Assembly: GCA_039105265.1 (NCBI GenBank)
Contig: JAPFFF010000005.1
Span: 3,953,501 to 4,017,500 of the forward strand
Length of the DNA: 64,000 bases
Reading direction: 5' to 3'
Source: Tritrichomonas musculus
Taxonomy: Eukaryota; Parabasalia; Tritrichomonadida; Tritrichomonadidae
This document shows positions 53,523 through 64,000 of this stretch, one piece after another. The first letter of the stretch is position 1. The number at the start of each line of letters is the position of its first letter. The notes beneath the pieces are model-generated. The model saw only the letters and a list, made by a program, of their open reading frames with translations, had not been told where the DNA came from and ran no database searches. The translations under genes and the position numbers were made by a program.

Positions 53523-53705
53523 CGATTCTTTAGATTTTTTCGATTCTTTAGATTTTTTTCGATTATTGTGAGGAATGTTATCGGTTTTTTTGTTTGAACT
53601 TTTTTCGTATGATTTGATATGTGATATGAAAAATTATATAAAAAAAAAATAAACTTTTACGAAGATAACAATTCTTTATTTTAACATCAAATCCTTCAAG
53701 CGAAT
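53129..53705. other. 577-bp intergenic region with poly-T tract
   Basis: AT-rich DNA between the UBR stop and the first array gene. It includes a 29-T run (53494-53522) followed by short tandem TCGATTCTTTAGATTTTTT units. From about 53565 onward it is recognisably similar to the downstream flank of the other array genes, so the array starts here. No gene seen. Confidence 0.6.
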
Positions 53706-54500
53706 TTAAAAGAAATTATCAAATAATGAACTATCGAATTGGAAGTTTTCGAAAGGATTATATTTTCGACTTAACTCATCGATTTTAGTGTCAGACAACG
53801 AAAACGAAAAGTCAAGAGGAGATTGTGTCTCTTGAACAGCTTGTAACGTTTTTATGTTACCAACTACAGCTGTTTGAACTGTAAGATCTTGTGAAAACTC
53901 CATTTGAGGAGCAGGAGCAGGAACAGGAATAGGATTGGGAACGGGATCAGGTGGAGGTGGTAATTGTAGTGGTAGTGGTAATTGTTGATACGGTGACAGC
54001 TTTGTCTGAGCTGCGAAATTAGATGACATCAAATGATCCTGTGACAACTCCCTTTGAGCAGCAGGAATAGGAACAGGTGGAGGTGGAAGTAGAGGTGGGT
54101 GTTGGAGTTGCGTTTGTTGAGCCTGTTGTAATAATGTTGGGTTATAAGAAGATGATTGAGCCTGAACAGCTATTGCCTTCTGAAGTTGAATAAAATTTTC
54201 CTTTCTTTCTTTAGCTATTGGTCCTTGTCCTACATCTTCTTCTTTAAGTTCTACAGCAAGAGCGATCTCTTTTACTTCACCCCAATTTTCCTGCAGGAAT
54301 CTTACATAACCTTCCTTTTTCCTGTAACCATTGACTGTATTTCTACCAATCTTCAATCTTGGTATTCTTAAATGGATCTCGTCTGTGATCCTTCTCAAAT
54401 GTTTCGATGGTATATATATACCCTTTTTTCCCACTAGTTGTAACCAGCATGAGTACTTTCTTAGCTTCCTGTCTTTTGGTAGTCCTTCTTGTTGACTCAT
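53706..54500 (-). CDS. Pro/Gln-rich array protein, divergent terminal copy
   Basis: 264 residues. The N-terminal ~105 residues (MSQQEGLPKDRKLRKYSCWL onward, then RIPRLKIGRNTVNGYRKKEG) form a basic, probably folded domain that could bind nucleic acid. A Gln-rich then Pro-rich linker follows, with RELSQDHLM and QMEFSQD motifs. The end is acidic/aromatic (KYNPFENFQFDSSLFDNFF), like an activation-type tail. It matches the other copies exactly up to about residue 136 and then diverges; it has one fewer internal RELSQD...SPYQQ block (about 46 residues shorter). Family not recognised; a transcription-factor-like role is inference. Confidence 0.8.
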   Translation of the reverse strand: MSQQEGLPKDRKLRKYSCWLQLVGKKGIYIPSKHLRRITDEIHLRIPRLKIGRNTVNGYRKKEGYVRFLQENWGEVKEIALAVELKEEDVGQGPIAKERKENFIQLQKAIAVQAQSSSYNPTLLQQAQQTQLQHPPLLPPPPVPIPAAQRELSQDHLMSSNFAAQTKLSPYQQLPLPLQLPPPPDPVPNPIPVPAPAPQMEFSQDLTVQTAVVGNIKTLQAVQETQSPLDFSFSLSDTKIDELSRKYNPFENFQFDSSLFDNFF

Positions 54501-54510
54501 TTGATCTAAA

Positions 54511-54525
54511 TAAAAAATGAAATGA
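54511..54525 (-). promoter_or_regulatory. initiator-like element of array genes
   Basis: On the minus strand TTTCATTTCATTTTTTA lies about 10-27 bases before the ATG and contains two TCATT words fitting the trichomonad initiator (TCA, then pyrimidine, then T/A). The same sequence precedes each gene of the array (57087-57101, 59663-59677, 62239-62253). Confidence 0.5.
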
Positions 54526-56143
54526 AAGTGATTAATAGATCAAATTCAAAATAATTAAAAACAATATTGAAATAAAATTGGAAATTGTCTTTATTTTTTT
54601 AAAATATAGAAAAACTAGCCTAAAATAAACCAATCACCAATAAATTGAGAGGCACATCAATTCAAATATTTTGAAAATTATTAAAATATTTTTTCCATTT
54701 TAAAATCATTATTATTTTCTTTAATGCTTCATGTATTCTTAATATATATATATATAATTGATTATAATAATATTTTTCTAAATTAAATATATTATAAATA
54801 TTAATATATTATTTCAAATATTTGTGATAATTGCATATATATGATTTTTCCATTAATCTAACAAAAAAATTCTAAAGAAATAAAATCTTATTTTTAAAAG
54901 CTTTTCAATATAGAAGTAAGTTAATATTGAAATTTGAATATAATTATTAAAACTTTTTCATATAAAGTAAATAATCAAACAAAAATTCTAAGAAATTAAT
55001 TATTGAATATTTTATAAAAAAAATTCTTTATTTTTTAATCATGGAAAATAATAAAAGAGATATTTCTGAAGTAGAACAAAAGTTCTCTATTAATAATAAA
55101 AACAACATCAACAAGAAATGCAAATTGATATTCATTCTCAATTGAAACAAGAGTTTTTTGATATAGTCATTATATGTCCTGTAAGACTTGAAAATATTAT
55201 TTCTTTTAAGACAAATGCTTTTGATGATGAAATTTTTTTTTCTTGAATAAAAAAAATTCATATAACATATCACTCTTATTATTTTTTTATCTTTTCAAAG
55301 AGAAAAACTTCAACAATTACGTGATATTTATCTATACCAATTTTTAAATCAGTTCTCATTAAATTATGTTCGAAATAATTATTTCGTACGATTTTAGATT
55401 CCACGATTTCTTAATATTAAACGAAATTAATTAAAAACTTCACATATACAAGTTTTTTGTATTCGAATCAGTAAAATTTATTTCATTAATGAGATGATTT
55501 TTCCTCTATTTGATAGAAATGTTATAATATAGTATAATAGAATAGAATATCAAATATATATCCTCTATATATTCCATAGTGAGGAAGTATTAAGAATTTT
55601 CCATTGATTAAAAATTGGAAAAGTTCTTTAAAAAAATTATCAATTATTTTTTTTTATATGATCTAAATTAATGTTTTTCATATTTCAAAAAAAGAGTTAT
55701 AAAATAAACCTGCATATCTAATGCTAAGTAATTGATCAAAATTTTTCAGATTTGAAAGAGAAAAGAATAATAAATCTATTATTCCTTTTATTTTTTACAT
55801 TTATTCGAATTTTTATACAGATGGTTTAGAATTTGGTTGTTTTCGACTAGTTTAAACTTGAGATAGAAGTATGGTTTGTTCCTTCGTCAAGAGGTTATTC
55901 TTGTTGAAATTCTTTATAATCATGAATTATTTTTCCGATTTTTCGATTCTTTGGATTTTGTCGATTTGTTAGATTTTTTAGATTTTTTATATTTTTTCGA
56001 TTCTTGTGAGGAATGTTATCGATTTTTTGTTTGAACTTATTTCGTTCAATTTGATATGTGATATGAAAAATTAATTATAAAAAAAAATAAAGCATTAAGA
56101 AGATAACAATTCTTTATTTTAACATCAAATCTTTCAAGCGAAT
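54526..56143. other. 1.6-kb array spacer
   Basis: Very AT-rich spacer between array genes, repeated at 57102-58719, 59678-61295 and 62254-63871. Apart from the initiator-like element and the possible decayed gene it holds only simple AT runs and, near its end (about 55930-56000), degenerate TTTTTCGATT/TTAGATTTTTT units. Confidence 0.6.
55041..55395 (+). pseudogene. possible decayed host gene in the array spacer (repeated in each unit)
   Basis: An ATG at 55041 (after TTTATTTTTTAATC) opens MENNKRDISEVEQKFSINNK and stops after 34 codons. Coding-like text then continues in another frame (MQIDIHSQLKQEFFDIVIIC) and later in a third (LQQLRDIYLYQFLNQFSLNY). This suggests a small gene broken by two frameshifts before the array amplified. 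Identical copies start at 57617, 60193 and 62769. Low confidence, as AT-rich DNA can mimic this. Confidence 0.3.
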
Positions 56144-57076
56144 TTAAAAGTCAAAAGATAAAGTATCGAATTCAGTGTTTTCGAAAAGATCATATTTTCG
56201 ACTTAAATCGTCGATTTCAGTGTCAGAAAACGAAAACGAAAAATCAAGAGTAGATTGTGATGATGACAACTCAAGTAATGGTGATTGTGTCTCTTGAACA
56301 GCTTTCAACGATTGTCTGTTACCAACTGCAGCTTGTTGAACTGTAAGACCTTGTGAAAACTCCATTTGAGGAACAGGAGCAGGAACAGGAGTGGGAACGT
56401 GATCAGGTGGAGGTAGAAGTGGAAGTGGAGGTGGTAATTGTTGATACGGTGACAACTGTGTCTGAACTGCGAAATTAGATGACATCAAATTATCCTGTGA
56501 CAACTCCCTTTGAGGAGCAAGAAAAGGTGGAAGTGAAGGTGGTGATTGTTGATACGGTGACAACTGTGCCTGAACTGCGAAAGGTGATGGCATCAAATGG
56601 TCCTGTGACAACTCCCTTTGAGCAGCAGGAATAGGAAGAGGAACAGGAACAGGTTGGGGTAGAGGTAGAGGTGGGTGTTGGAGTTGCGTTTGTTGAGCCT
56701 GTTGTAATAATGTTGGGTTATAAGAAGATGATTGAGCCTGAACAGCTATTGCCTTCTGAAGTTGAATAAAATTTTCCTTTCTTTCTTTAGCTATTGGTCC
56801 TTGTCCTACATCTTCTTCTTTAAGTTCTACAGCAAGAGCGATCTCTTTTACTTCACCCCAATTTTCCTGCAGGAATCTTACATAACCTTCCTTTTTCCTG
56901 TAACCATTGACTGTATTTCTACCAATCTTCAATCTTGGTATTCTTAAATGGATCTCGTCTGTGATCCTTCTCAAATGTTTCGATGGTATATATATACCCT
57001 TTTTTCCCACTAGTTGTAACCAGCATGAGTACTTTCTTAGCTTCCTGTCTTTTGGTAGTCCTTCTTGTTGACTCAT
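56144..57076 (-). CDS. Pro/Gln-rich array protein, copy 2
   Basis: 310 residues. The same basic N-terminal domain as copy 1 is followed by a longer linker with two RELSQD blocks, each followed by FAVQ-x-QLSPYQQ, then QMEFSQGL and the tail (LDFSFSFSDTEIDDLSRKYD) ending FENTEFDTLSFDF. The extra block relative to copy 1 is an internal duplication of about 45 residues. Copies 2, 3 and 4 encode identical proteins, so amplification is very recent or the copies are homogenised. Confidence 0.82.
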   Translation of the reverse strand: MSQQEGLPKDRKLRKYSCWLQLVGKKGIYIPSKHLRRITDEIHLRIPRLKIGRNTVNGYRKKEGYVRFLQENWGEVKEIALAVELKEEDVGQGPIAKERKENFIQLQKAIAVQAQSSSYNPTLLQQAQQTQLQHPPLPLPQPVPVPLPIPAAQRELSQDHLMPSPFAVQAQLSPYQQSPPSLPPFLAPQRELSQDNLMSSNFAVQTQLSPYQQLPPPLPLLPPPDHVPTPVPAPVPQMEFSQGLTVQQAAVGNRQSLKAVQETQSPLLELSSSQSTLDFSFSFSDTEIDDLSRKYDLFENTEFDTLSFDF

Positions 57077-58719
57077 TTGATCTAAATAAAAAATGAAATG
57101 AAAGTGATTAATAGATCAAATTCAAAATAATTAAAAACAATATTGAAATAAAATTGGAAATTGTCTTTATTTTTTTAAAATATAGAAAAACTAGCCTAAA
57201 ATAAACCAATCACCAATAAATTGAGAGGCACATCAATTCAAATATTTTGAAAATTATTAAAATATTTTTTCCATTTTAAAATCATTATTATTTTCTTTAA
57301 TGCTTCATGTATTCTTAATATATATATATATAATTGATTATAATAATATTTTTCTAAATTAAATATATTATAAATATTAATATATTATTTCAAATATTTG
57401 TGATAATTGCATATATATGATTTTTCCATTAATCTAACAAAAAAATTCTAAAGAAATAAAATCTTATTTTTAAAAGCTTTTCAATATAGAAGTAAGTTAA
57501 TATTGAAATTTGAATATAATTATTAAAACTTTTTCATATAAAGTAAATAATCAAACAAAAATTCTAAGAAATTAATTATTGAATATTTTATAAAAAAAAT
57601 TCTTTATTTTTTAATCATGGAAAATAATAAAAGAGATATTTCTGAAGTAGAACAAAAGTTCTCTATTAATAATAAAAACAACATCAACAAGAAATGCAAA
57701 TTGATATTCATTCTCAATTGAAACAAGAGTTTTTTGATATAGTCATTATATGTCCTGTAAGACTTGAAAATATTATTTCTTTTAAGACAAATGCTTTTGA
57801 TGATGAAATTTTTTTTTCTTGAATAAAAAAAATTCATATAACATATCACTCTTATTATTTTTTTATCTTTTCAAAGAGAAAAACTTCAACAATTACGTGA
57901 TATTTATCTATACCAATTTTTAAATCAGTTCTCATTAAATTATGTTCGAAATAATTATTTCGTACGATTTTAGATTCCACGATTTCTTAATATTAAACGA
58001 AATTAATTAAAAACTTCACATATACAAGTTTTTTGTATTCGAATCAGTAAAATTTATTTCATTAATGAGATGATTTTTCCTCTATTTGATAGAAATGTTA
58101 TAATATAGTATAATAGAATAGAATATCAAATATATATCCTCTATATATTCCATAGTGAGGAAGTATTAAGAATTTTCCATTGATTAAAAATTGGAAAAGT
58201 TCTTTAAAAAAATTATCAATTATTTTTTTTTATATGATCTAAATTAATGTTTTTCATATTTCAAAAAAAGAGTTATAAAATAAACCTGCATATCTAATGC
58301 TAAGTAATTGATCAAAATTTTTCAGATTTGAAAGAGAAAAGAATAATAAATCTATTATTCCTTTTATTTTTTACATTTATTCGAATTTTTATACAGATGG
58401 TTTAGAATTTGGTTGTTTTCGACTAGTTTAAACTTGAGATAGAAGTATGGTTTGTTCCTTCGTCAAGAGGTTATTCTTGTTGAAATTCTTTATAATCATG
58501 AATTATTTTTCCGATTTTTCGATTCTTTGGATTTTGTCGATTTGTTAGATTTTTTAGATTTTTTATATTTTTTCGATTCTTGTGAGGAATGTTATCGATT
58601 TTTTGTTTGAACTTATTTCGTTCAATTTGATATGTGATATGAAAAATTAATTATAAAAAAAAATAAAGCATTAAGAAGATAACAATTCTTTATTTTAACA
58701 TCAAATCTTTCAAGCGAAT

Positions 58720-59652
58720 TTAAAAGTCAAAAGATAAAGTATCGAATTCAGTGTTTTCGAAAAGATCATATTTTCGACTTAAATCGTCGATTTCAGTGTC
58801 AGAAAACGAAAACGAAAAATCAAGAGTAGATTGTGATGATGACAACTCAAGTAATGGTGATTGTGTCTCTTGAACAGCTTTCAACGATTGTCTGTTACCA
58901 ACTGCAGCTTGTTGAACTGTAAGACCTTGTGAAAACTCCATTTGAGGAACAGGAGCAGGAACAGGAGTGGGAACGTGATCAGGTGGAGGTAGAAGTGGAA
59001 GTGGAGGTGGTAATTGTTGATACGGTGACAACTGTGTCTGAACTGCGAAATTAGATGACATCAAATTATCCTGTGACAACTCCCTTTGAGGAGCAAGAAA
59101 AGGTGGAAGTGAAGGTGGTGATTGTTGATACGGTGACAACTGTGCCTGAACTGCGAAAGGTGATGGCATCAAATGGTCCTGTGACAACTCCCTTTGAGCA
59201 GCAGGAATAGGAAGAGGAACAGGAACAGGTTGGGGTAGAGGTAGAGGTGGGTGTTGGAGTTGCGTTTGTTGAGCCTGTTGTAATAATGTTGGGTTATAAG
59301 AAGATGATTGAGCCTGAACAGCTATTGCCTTCTGAAGTTGAATAAAATTTTCCTTTCTTTCTTTAGCTATTGGTCCTTGTCCTACATCTTCTTCTTTAAG
59401 TTCTACAGCAAGAGCGATCTCTTTTACTTCACCCCAATTTTCCTGCAGGAATCTTACATAACCTTCCTTTTTCCTGTAACCATTGACTGTATTTCTACCA
59501 ATCTTCAATCTTGGTATTCTTAAATGGATCTCGTCTGTGATCCTTCTCAAATGTTTCGATGGTATATATATACCCTTTTTTCCCACTAGTTGTAACCAGC
59601 ATGAGTACTTTCTTAGCTTCCTGTCTTTTGGTAGTCCTTCTTGTTGACTCAT
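58720..59652 (-). CDS. Pro/Gln-rich array protein, copy 3
   Basis: 310 residues, identical in product to copy 2 and displaced by exactly 2576 bp. It shares the upstream initiator-like element and downstream flank. No difference from copies 2 and 4 is visible. Confidence 0.82.
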   Translation of the reverse strand: MSQQEGLPKDRKLRKYSCWLQLVGKKGIYIPSKHLRRITDEIHLRIPRLKIGRNTVNGYRKKEGYVRFLQENWGEVKEIALAVELKEEDVGQGPIAKERKENFIQLQKAIAVQAQSSSYNPTLLQQAQQTQLQHPPLPLPQPVPVPLPIPAAQRELSQDHLMPSPFAVQAQLSPYQQSPPSLPPFLAPQRELSQDNLMSSNFAVQTQLSPYQQLPPPLPLLPPPDHVPTPVPAPVPQMEFSQGLTVQQAAVGNRQSLKAVQETQSPLLELSSSQSTLDFSFSFSDTEIDDLSRKYDLFENTEFDTLSFDF

Positions 59653-61295
59653 TTGATCTAAATAAAAAATGAAATGAAAGTGATTAATAGATCAAATTCA
59701 AAATAATTAAAAACAATATTGAAATAAAATTGGAAATTGTCTTTATTTTTTTAAAATATAGAAAAACTAGCCTAAAATAAACCAATCACCAATAAATTGA
59801 GAGGCACATCAATTCAAATATTTTGAAAATTATTAAAATATTTTTTCCATTTTAAAATCATTATTATTTTCTTTAATGCTTCATGTATTCTTAATATATA
59901 TATATATAATTGATTATAATAATATTTTTCTAAATTAAATATATTATAAATATTAATATATTATTTCAAATATTTGTGATAATTGCATATATATGATTTT
60001 TCCATTAATCTAACAAAAAAATTCTAAAGAAATAAAATCTTATTTTTAAAAGCTTTTCAATATAGAAGTAAGTTAATATTGAAATTTGAATATAATTATT
60101 AAAACTTTTTCATATAAAGTAAATAATCAAACAAAAATTCTAAGAAATTAATTATTGAATATTTTATAAAAAAAATTCTTTATTTTTTAATCATGGAAAA
60201 TAATAAAAGAGATATTTCTGAAGTAGAACAAAAGTTCTCTATTAATAATAAAAACAACATCAACAAGAAATGCAAATTGATATTCATTCTCAATTGAAAC
60301 AAGAGTTTTTTGATATAGTCATTATATGTCCTGTAAGACTTGAAAATATTATTTCTTTTAAGACAAATGCTTTTGATGATGAAATTTTTTTTTCTTGAAT
60401 AAAAAAAATTCATATAACATATCACTCTTATTATTTTTTTATCTTTTCAAAGAGAAAAACTTCAACAATTACGTGATATTTATCTATACCAATTTTTAAA
60501 TCAGTTCTCATTAAATTATGTTCGAAATAATTATTTCGTACGATTTTAGATTCCACGATTTCTTAATATTAAACGAAATTAATTAAAAACTTCACATATA
60601 CAAGTTTTTTGTATTCGAATCAGTAAAATTTATTTCATTAATGAGATGATTTTTCCTCTATTTGATAGAAATGTTATAATATAGTATAATAGAATAGAAT
60701 ATCAAATATATATCCTCTATATATTCCATAGTGAGGAAGTATTAAGAATTTTCCATTGATTAAAAATTGGAAAAGTTCTTTAAAAAAATTATCAATTATT
60801 TTTTTTTATATGATCTAAATTAATGTTTTTCATATTTCAAAAAAAGAGTTATAAAATAAACCTGCATATCTAATGCTAAGTAATTGATCAAAATTTTTCA
60901 GATTTGAAAGAGAAAAGAATAATAAATCTATTATTCCTTTTATTTTTTACATTTATTCGAATTTTTATACAGATGGTTTAGAATTTGGTTGTTTTCGACT
61001 AGTTTAAACTTGAGATAGAAGTATGGTTTGTTCCTTCGTCAAGAGGTTATTCTTGTTGAAATTCTTTATAATCATGAATTATTTTTCCGATTTTTCGATT
61101 CTTTGGATTTTGTCGATTTGTTAGATTTTTTAGATTTTTTATATTTTTTCGATTCTTGTGAGGAATGTTATCGATTTTTTGTTTGAACTTATTTCGTTCA
61201 ATTTGATATGTGATATGAAAAATTAATTATAAAAAAAAATAAAGCATTAAGAAGATAACAATTCTTTATTTTAACATCAAATCTTTCAAGCGAAT

Positions 61296-62228
61296 TTAAA
61301 AGTCAAAAGATAAAGTATCGAATTCAGTGTTTTCGAAAAGATCATATTTTCGACTTAAATCGTCGATTTCAGTGTCAGAAAACGAAAACGAAAAATCAAG
61401 AGTAGATTGTGATGATGACAACTCAAGTAATGGTGATTGTGTCTCTTGAACAGCTTTCAACGATTGTCTGTTACCAACTGCAGCTTGTTGAACTGTAAGA
61501 CCTTGTGAAAACTCCATTTGAGGAACAGGAGCAGGAACAGGAGTGGGAACGTGATCAGGTGGAGGTAGAAGTGGAAGTGGAGGTGGTAATTGTTGATACG
61601 GTGACAACTGTGTCTGAACTGCGAAATTAGATGACATCAAATTATCCTGTGACAACTCCCTTTGAGGAGCAAGAAAAGGTGGAAGTGAAGGTGGTGATTG
61701 TTGATACGGTGACAACTGTGCCTGAACTGCGAAAGGTGATGGCATCAAATGGTCCTGTGACAACTCCCTTTGAGCAGCAGGAATAGGAAGAGGAACAGGA
61801 ACAGGTTGGGGTAGAGGTAGAGGTGGGTGTTGGAGTTGCGTTTGTTGAGCCTGTTGTAATAATGTTGGGTTATAAGAAGATGATTGAGCCTGAACAGCTA
61901 TTGCCTTCTGAAGTTGAATAAAATTTTCCTTTCTTTCTTTAGCTATTGGTCCTTGTCCTACATCTTCTTCTTTAAGTTCTACAGCAAGAGCGATCTCTTT
62001 TACTTCACCCCAATTTTCCTGCAGGAATCTTACATAACCTTCCTTTTTCCTGTAACCATTGACTGTATTTCTACCAATCTTCAATCTTGGTATTCTTAAA
62101 TGGATCTCGTCTGTGATCCTTCTCAAATGTTTCGATGGTATATATATACCCTTTTTTCCCACTAGTTGTAACCAGCATGAGTACTTTCTTAGCTTCCTGT
62201 CTTTTGGTAGTCCTTCTTGTTGACTCAT
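61296..62228 (-). CDS. Pro/Gln-rich array protein, copy 4
   Basis: 310 residues, identical in product to copies 2 and 3, another 2576 bp along. It is the last complete gene in the window. Confidence 0.82.
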   Translation of the reverse strand: MSQQEGLPKDRKLRKYSCWLQLVGKKGIYIPSKHLRRITDEIHLRIPRLKIGRNTVNGYRKKEGYVRFLQENWGEVKEIALAVELKEEDVGQGPIAKERKENFIQLQKAIAVQAQSSSYNPTLLQQAQQTQLQHPPLPLPQPVPVPLPIPAAQRELSQDHLMPSPFAVQAQLSPYQQSPPSLPPFLAPQRELSQDNLMSSNFAVQTQLSPYQQLPPPLPLLPPPDHVPTPVPAPVPQMEFSQGLTVQQAAVGNRQSLKAVQETQSPLLELSSSQSTLDFSFSFSDTEIDDLSRKYDLFENTEFDTLSFDF

Positions 62229-63871
62229 TTGATCTAAATAAAAAATGAAATGAAAGTGATTAATAGATCAAATTCAAAATAATTAAAAACAATATTGAAA
62301 TAAAATTGGAAATTGTCTTTATTTTTTTAAAATATAGAAAAACTAGCCTAAAATAAACCAATCACCAATAAATTGAGAGGCACATCAATTCAAATATTTT
62401 GAAAATTATTAAAATATTTTTTCCATTTTAAAATCATTATTATTTTCTTTAATGCTTCATGTATTCTTAATATATATATATATAATTGATTATAATAATA
62501 TTTTTCTAAATTAAATATATTATAAATATTAATATATTATTTCAAATATTTGTGATAATTGCATATATATGATTTTTCCATTAATCTAACAAAAAAATTC
62601 TAAAGAAATAAAATCTTATTTTTAAAAGCTTTTCAATATAGAAGTAAGTTAATATTGAAATTTGAATATAATTATTAAAACTTTTTCATATAAAGTAAAT
62701 AATCAAACAAAAATTCTAAGAAATTAATTATTGAATATTTTATAAAAAAAATTCTTTATTTTTTAATCATGGAAAATAATAAAAGAGATATTTCTGAAGT
62801 AGAACAAAAGTTCTCTATTAATAATAAAAACAACATCAACAAGAAATGCAAATTGATATTCATTCTCAATTGAAACAAGAGTTTTTTGATATAGTCATTA
62901 TATGTCCTGTAAGACTTGAAAATATTATTTCTTTTAAGACAAATGCTTTTGATGATGAAATTTTTTTTTCTTGAATAAAAAAAATTCATATAACATATCA
63001 CTCTTATTATTTTTTTATCTTTTCAAAGAGAAAAACTTCAACAATTACGTGATATTTATCTATACCAATTTTTAAATCAGTTCTCATTAAATTATGTTCG
63101 AAATAATTATTTCGTACGATTTTAGATTCCACGATTTCTTAATATTAAACGAAATTAATTAAAAACTTCACATATACAAGTTTTTTGTATTCGAATCAGT
63201 AAAATTTATTTCATTAATGAGATGATTTTTCCTCTATTTGATAGAAATGTTATAATATAGTATAATAGAATAGAATATCAAATATATATCCTCTATATAT
63301 TCCATAGTGAGGAAGTATTAAGAATTTTCCATTGATTAAAAATTGGAAAAGTTCTTTAAAAAAATTATCAATTATTTTTTTTTATATGATCTAAATTAAT
63401 GTTTTTCATATTTCAAAAAAAGAGTTATAAAATAAACCTGCATATCTAATGCTAAGTAATTGATCAAAATTTTTCAGATTTGAAAGAGAAAAGAATAATA
63501 AATCTATTATTCCTTTTATTTTTTACATTTATTCGAATTTTTATACAGATGGTTTAGAATTTGGTTGTTTTCGACTAGTTTAAACTTGAGATAGAAGTAT
63601 GGTTTGTTCCTTCGTCAAGAGGTTATTCTTGTTGAAATTCTTTATAATCATGAATTATTTTTCCGATTTTTCGATTCTTTGGATTTTGTCGATTTGTTAG
63701 ATTTTTTAGATTTTTTATATTTTTTCGATTCTTGTGAGGAATGTTATCGATTTTTTGTTTGAACTTATTTCGTTCAATTTGATATGTGATATGAAAAATT
63801 AATTATAAAAAAAAATAAAGCATTAAGAAGATAACAATTCTTTATTTTAACATCAAATCTTTCAAGCGAAT

Positions 63872-64000
63872 TTAAAAGTCAAAAGATAAAGTATCGAATT
63901 CAGTGTTTTCGAAAAGATCATATTTTCGACTTAAATCGTCGATTTCAGTGTCAGAAAACGAAAACGAAAAATCAAGAGTAGATTGTGATGATGACAACTC
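63872..64000 (-). CDS. Pro/Gln-rich array protein, copy 5, 3' end only
   Basis: The final 129 bp of the window repeat the 3' end of the array gene (stop at 63872, last ~42 residues). The rest lies beyond the right edge. The sequence matches copies 2-4, not the divergent copy 1. Confidence 0.8.
   Translation of the reverse strand, partial: ELSSSQSTLDFSFSFSDTEIDDLSRKYDLFENTEFDTLSFDF

Larger units (their letters stand above)
53524..64000. repeat. tandem array of 2576-bp units
   Basis: Four complete genes plus the start of a fifth unit repeat at exactly 2576 bp (starts at 54500, 57076, 59652 and 62228, minus strand). The spacers and the genes of units 2, 3 and 4 appear identical base for base. 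Unit 1 is identical to the others over its 5' half and spacer but differs in the 3' half of the gene and its downstream flank. The array runs off the right edge, so its full copy number is unknown. Confidence 0.93.

Noticed and set aside
54156-54371. 71-residue plus-strand frame, repeated with the array
   Set aside because: Antisense shadow of the conserved N-terminal part of the array gene.
55028-55273. 81-residue minus-strand frame repeated in each array spacer
   Set aside because: Low-complexity Phe/Leu/Ile/Asn text of AT-rich DNA; the plus strand in the same place looks more coding-like.

Overview
The window looks like nuclear DNA of a trichomonad (parabasalid) protist. The visible signs are very AT-rich DNA, intron-free genes with very short leaders (an initiator-like TCATT sits about 20 bases before the ATG of the host genes at the right end), and a heavy load of Maverick/Polinton elements. 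I cannot name the species; a Tritrichomonas- or Trichomonas-like genome fits.

Layout. (1) Positions 1-2626 are the right-hand part of a Maverick ('C') with a GC-rich hairpin tip, seven tandem hairpin repeats, an HNH endonuclease and proteins carrying dynein-light-chain (LC8) type motifs. (2) From 2627 to about 47.5 kb lies an older, broken Maverick ('A'). Its left end is outside the window, beyond C, and three elements appear to be inserted in it. (3) Maverick 'B' occupies 4212-28812. It is 24.6 kb, has about 762-bp terminal inverted repeats and a 5-bp target duplication (CGAAA), looks whole, and sits inside the packaging-ATPase gene of A. (4) Positions 29778-32506 are a 2.7-kb non-autonomous DNA transposon with a 9-bp target duplication (AAACTCTAC), Mutator-like, carrying a decayed coiled-coil gene fragment. 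(5) From about 47.6 kb the host resumes: a complete UBR-family E3 ubiquitin ligase (49121-53128), then a tandem array of 2576-bp units, each with one Pro/Gln-rich gene, running off the right edge.

How the genes fit together. B carries a full Maverick set. Replication: protein-primed family B polymerase with a cysteine-protease-like (OTU-like) domain, plus a companion protein. Integration: rve integrase. Packaging: HerA/FtsK-type ATPase. Virion: double-jelly-roll major capsid protein, a candidate penton, two basic core-like proteins, and two very large fibre-like proteins with phage-tail-fibre-like repeats. A has divergent counterparts of most of these. Some B genes (the TIR gene, an AT-hook gene, an HNH gene) share a 19-bp leader built on TTTATCACGA, while structural genes use a T-run close to the ATG, which suggests two expression classes. 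Upstream of the replication genes, both A and B have unrelated repeats with the same 21-22 bp spacing.

Several small Maverick genes are unrecognised and are described as such. The Mavericks are treated as genomic fossils: A is broken in several places, B looks whole and young, and C is seen only in part.
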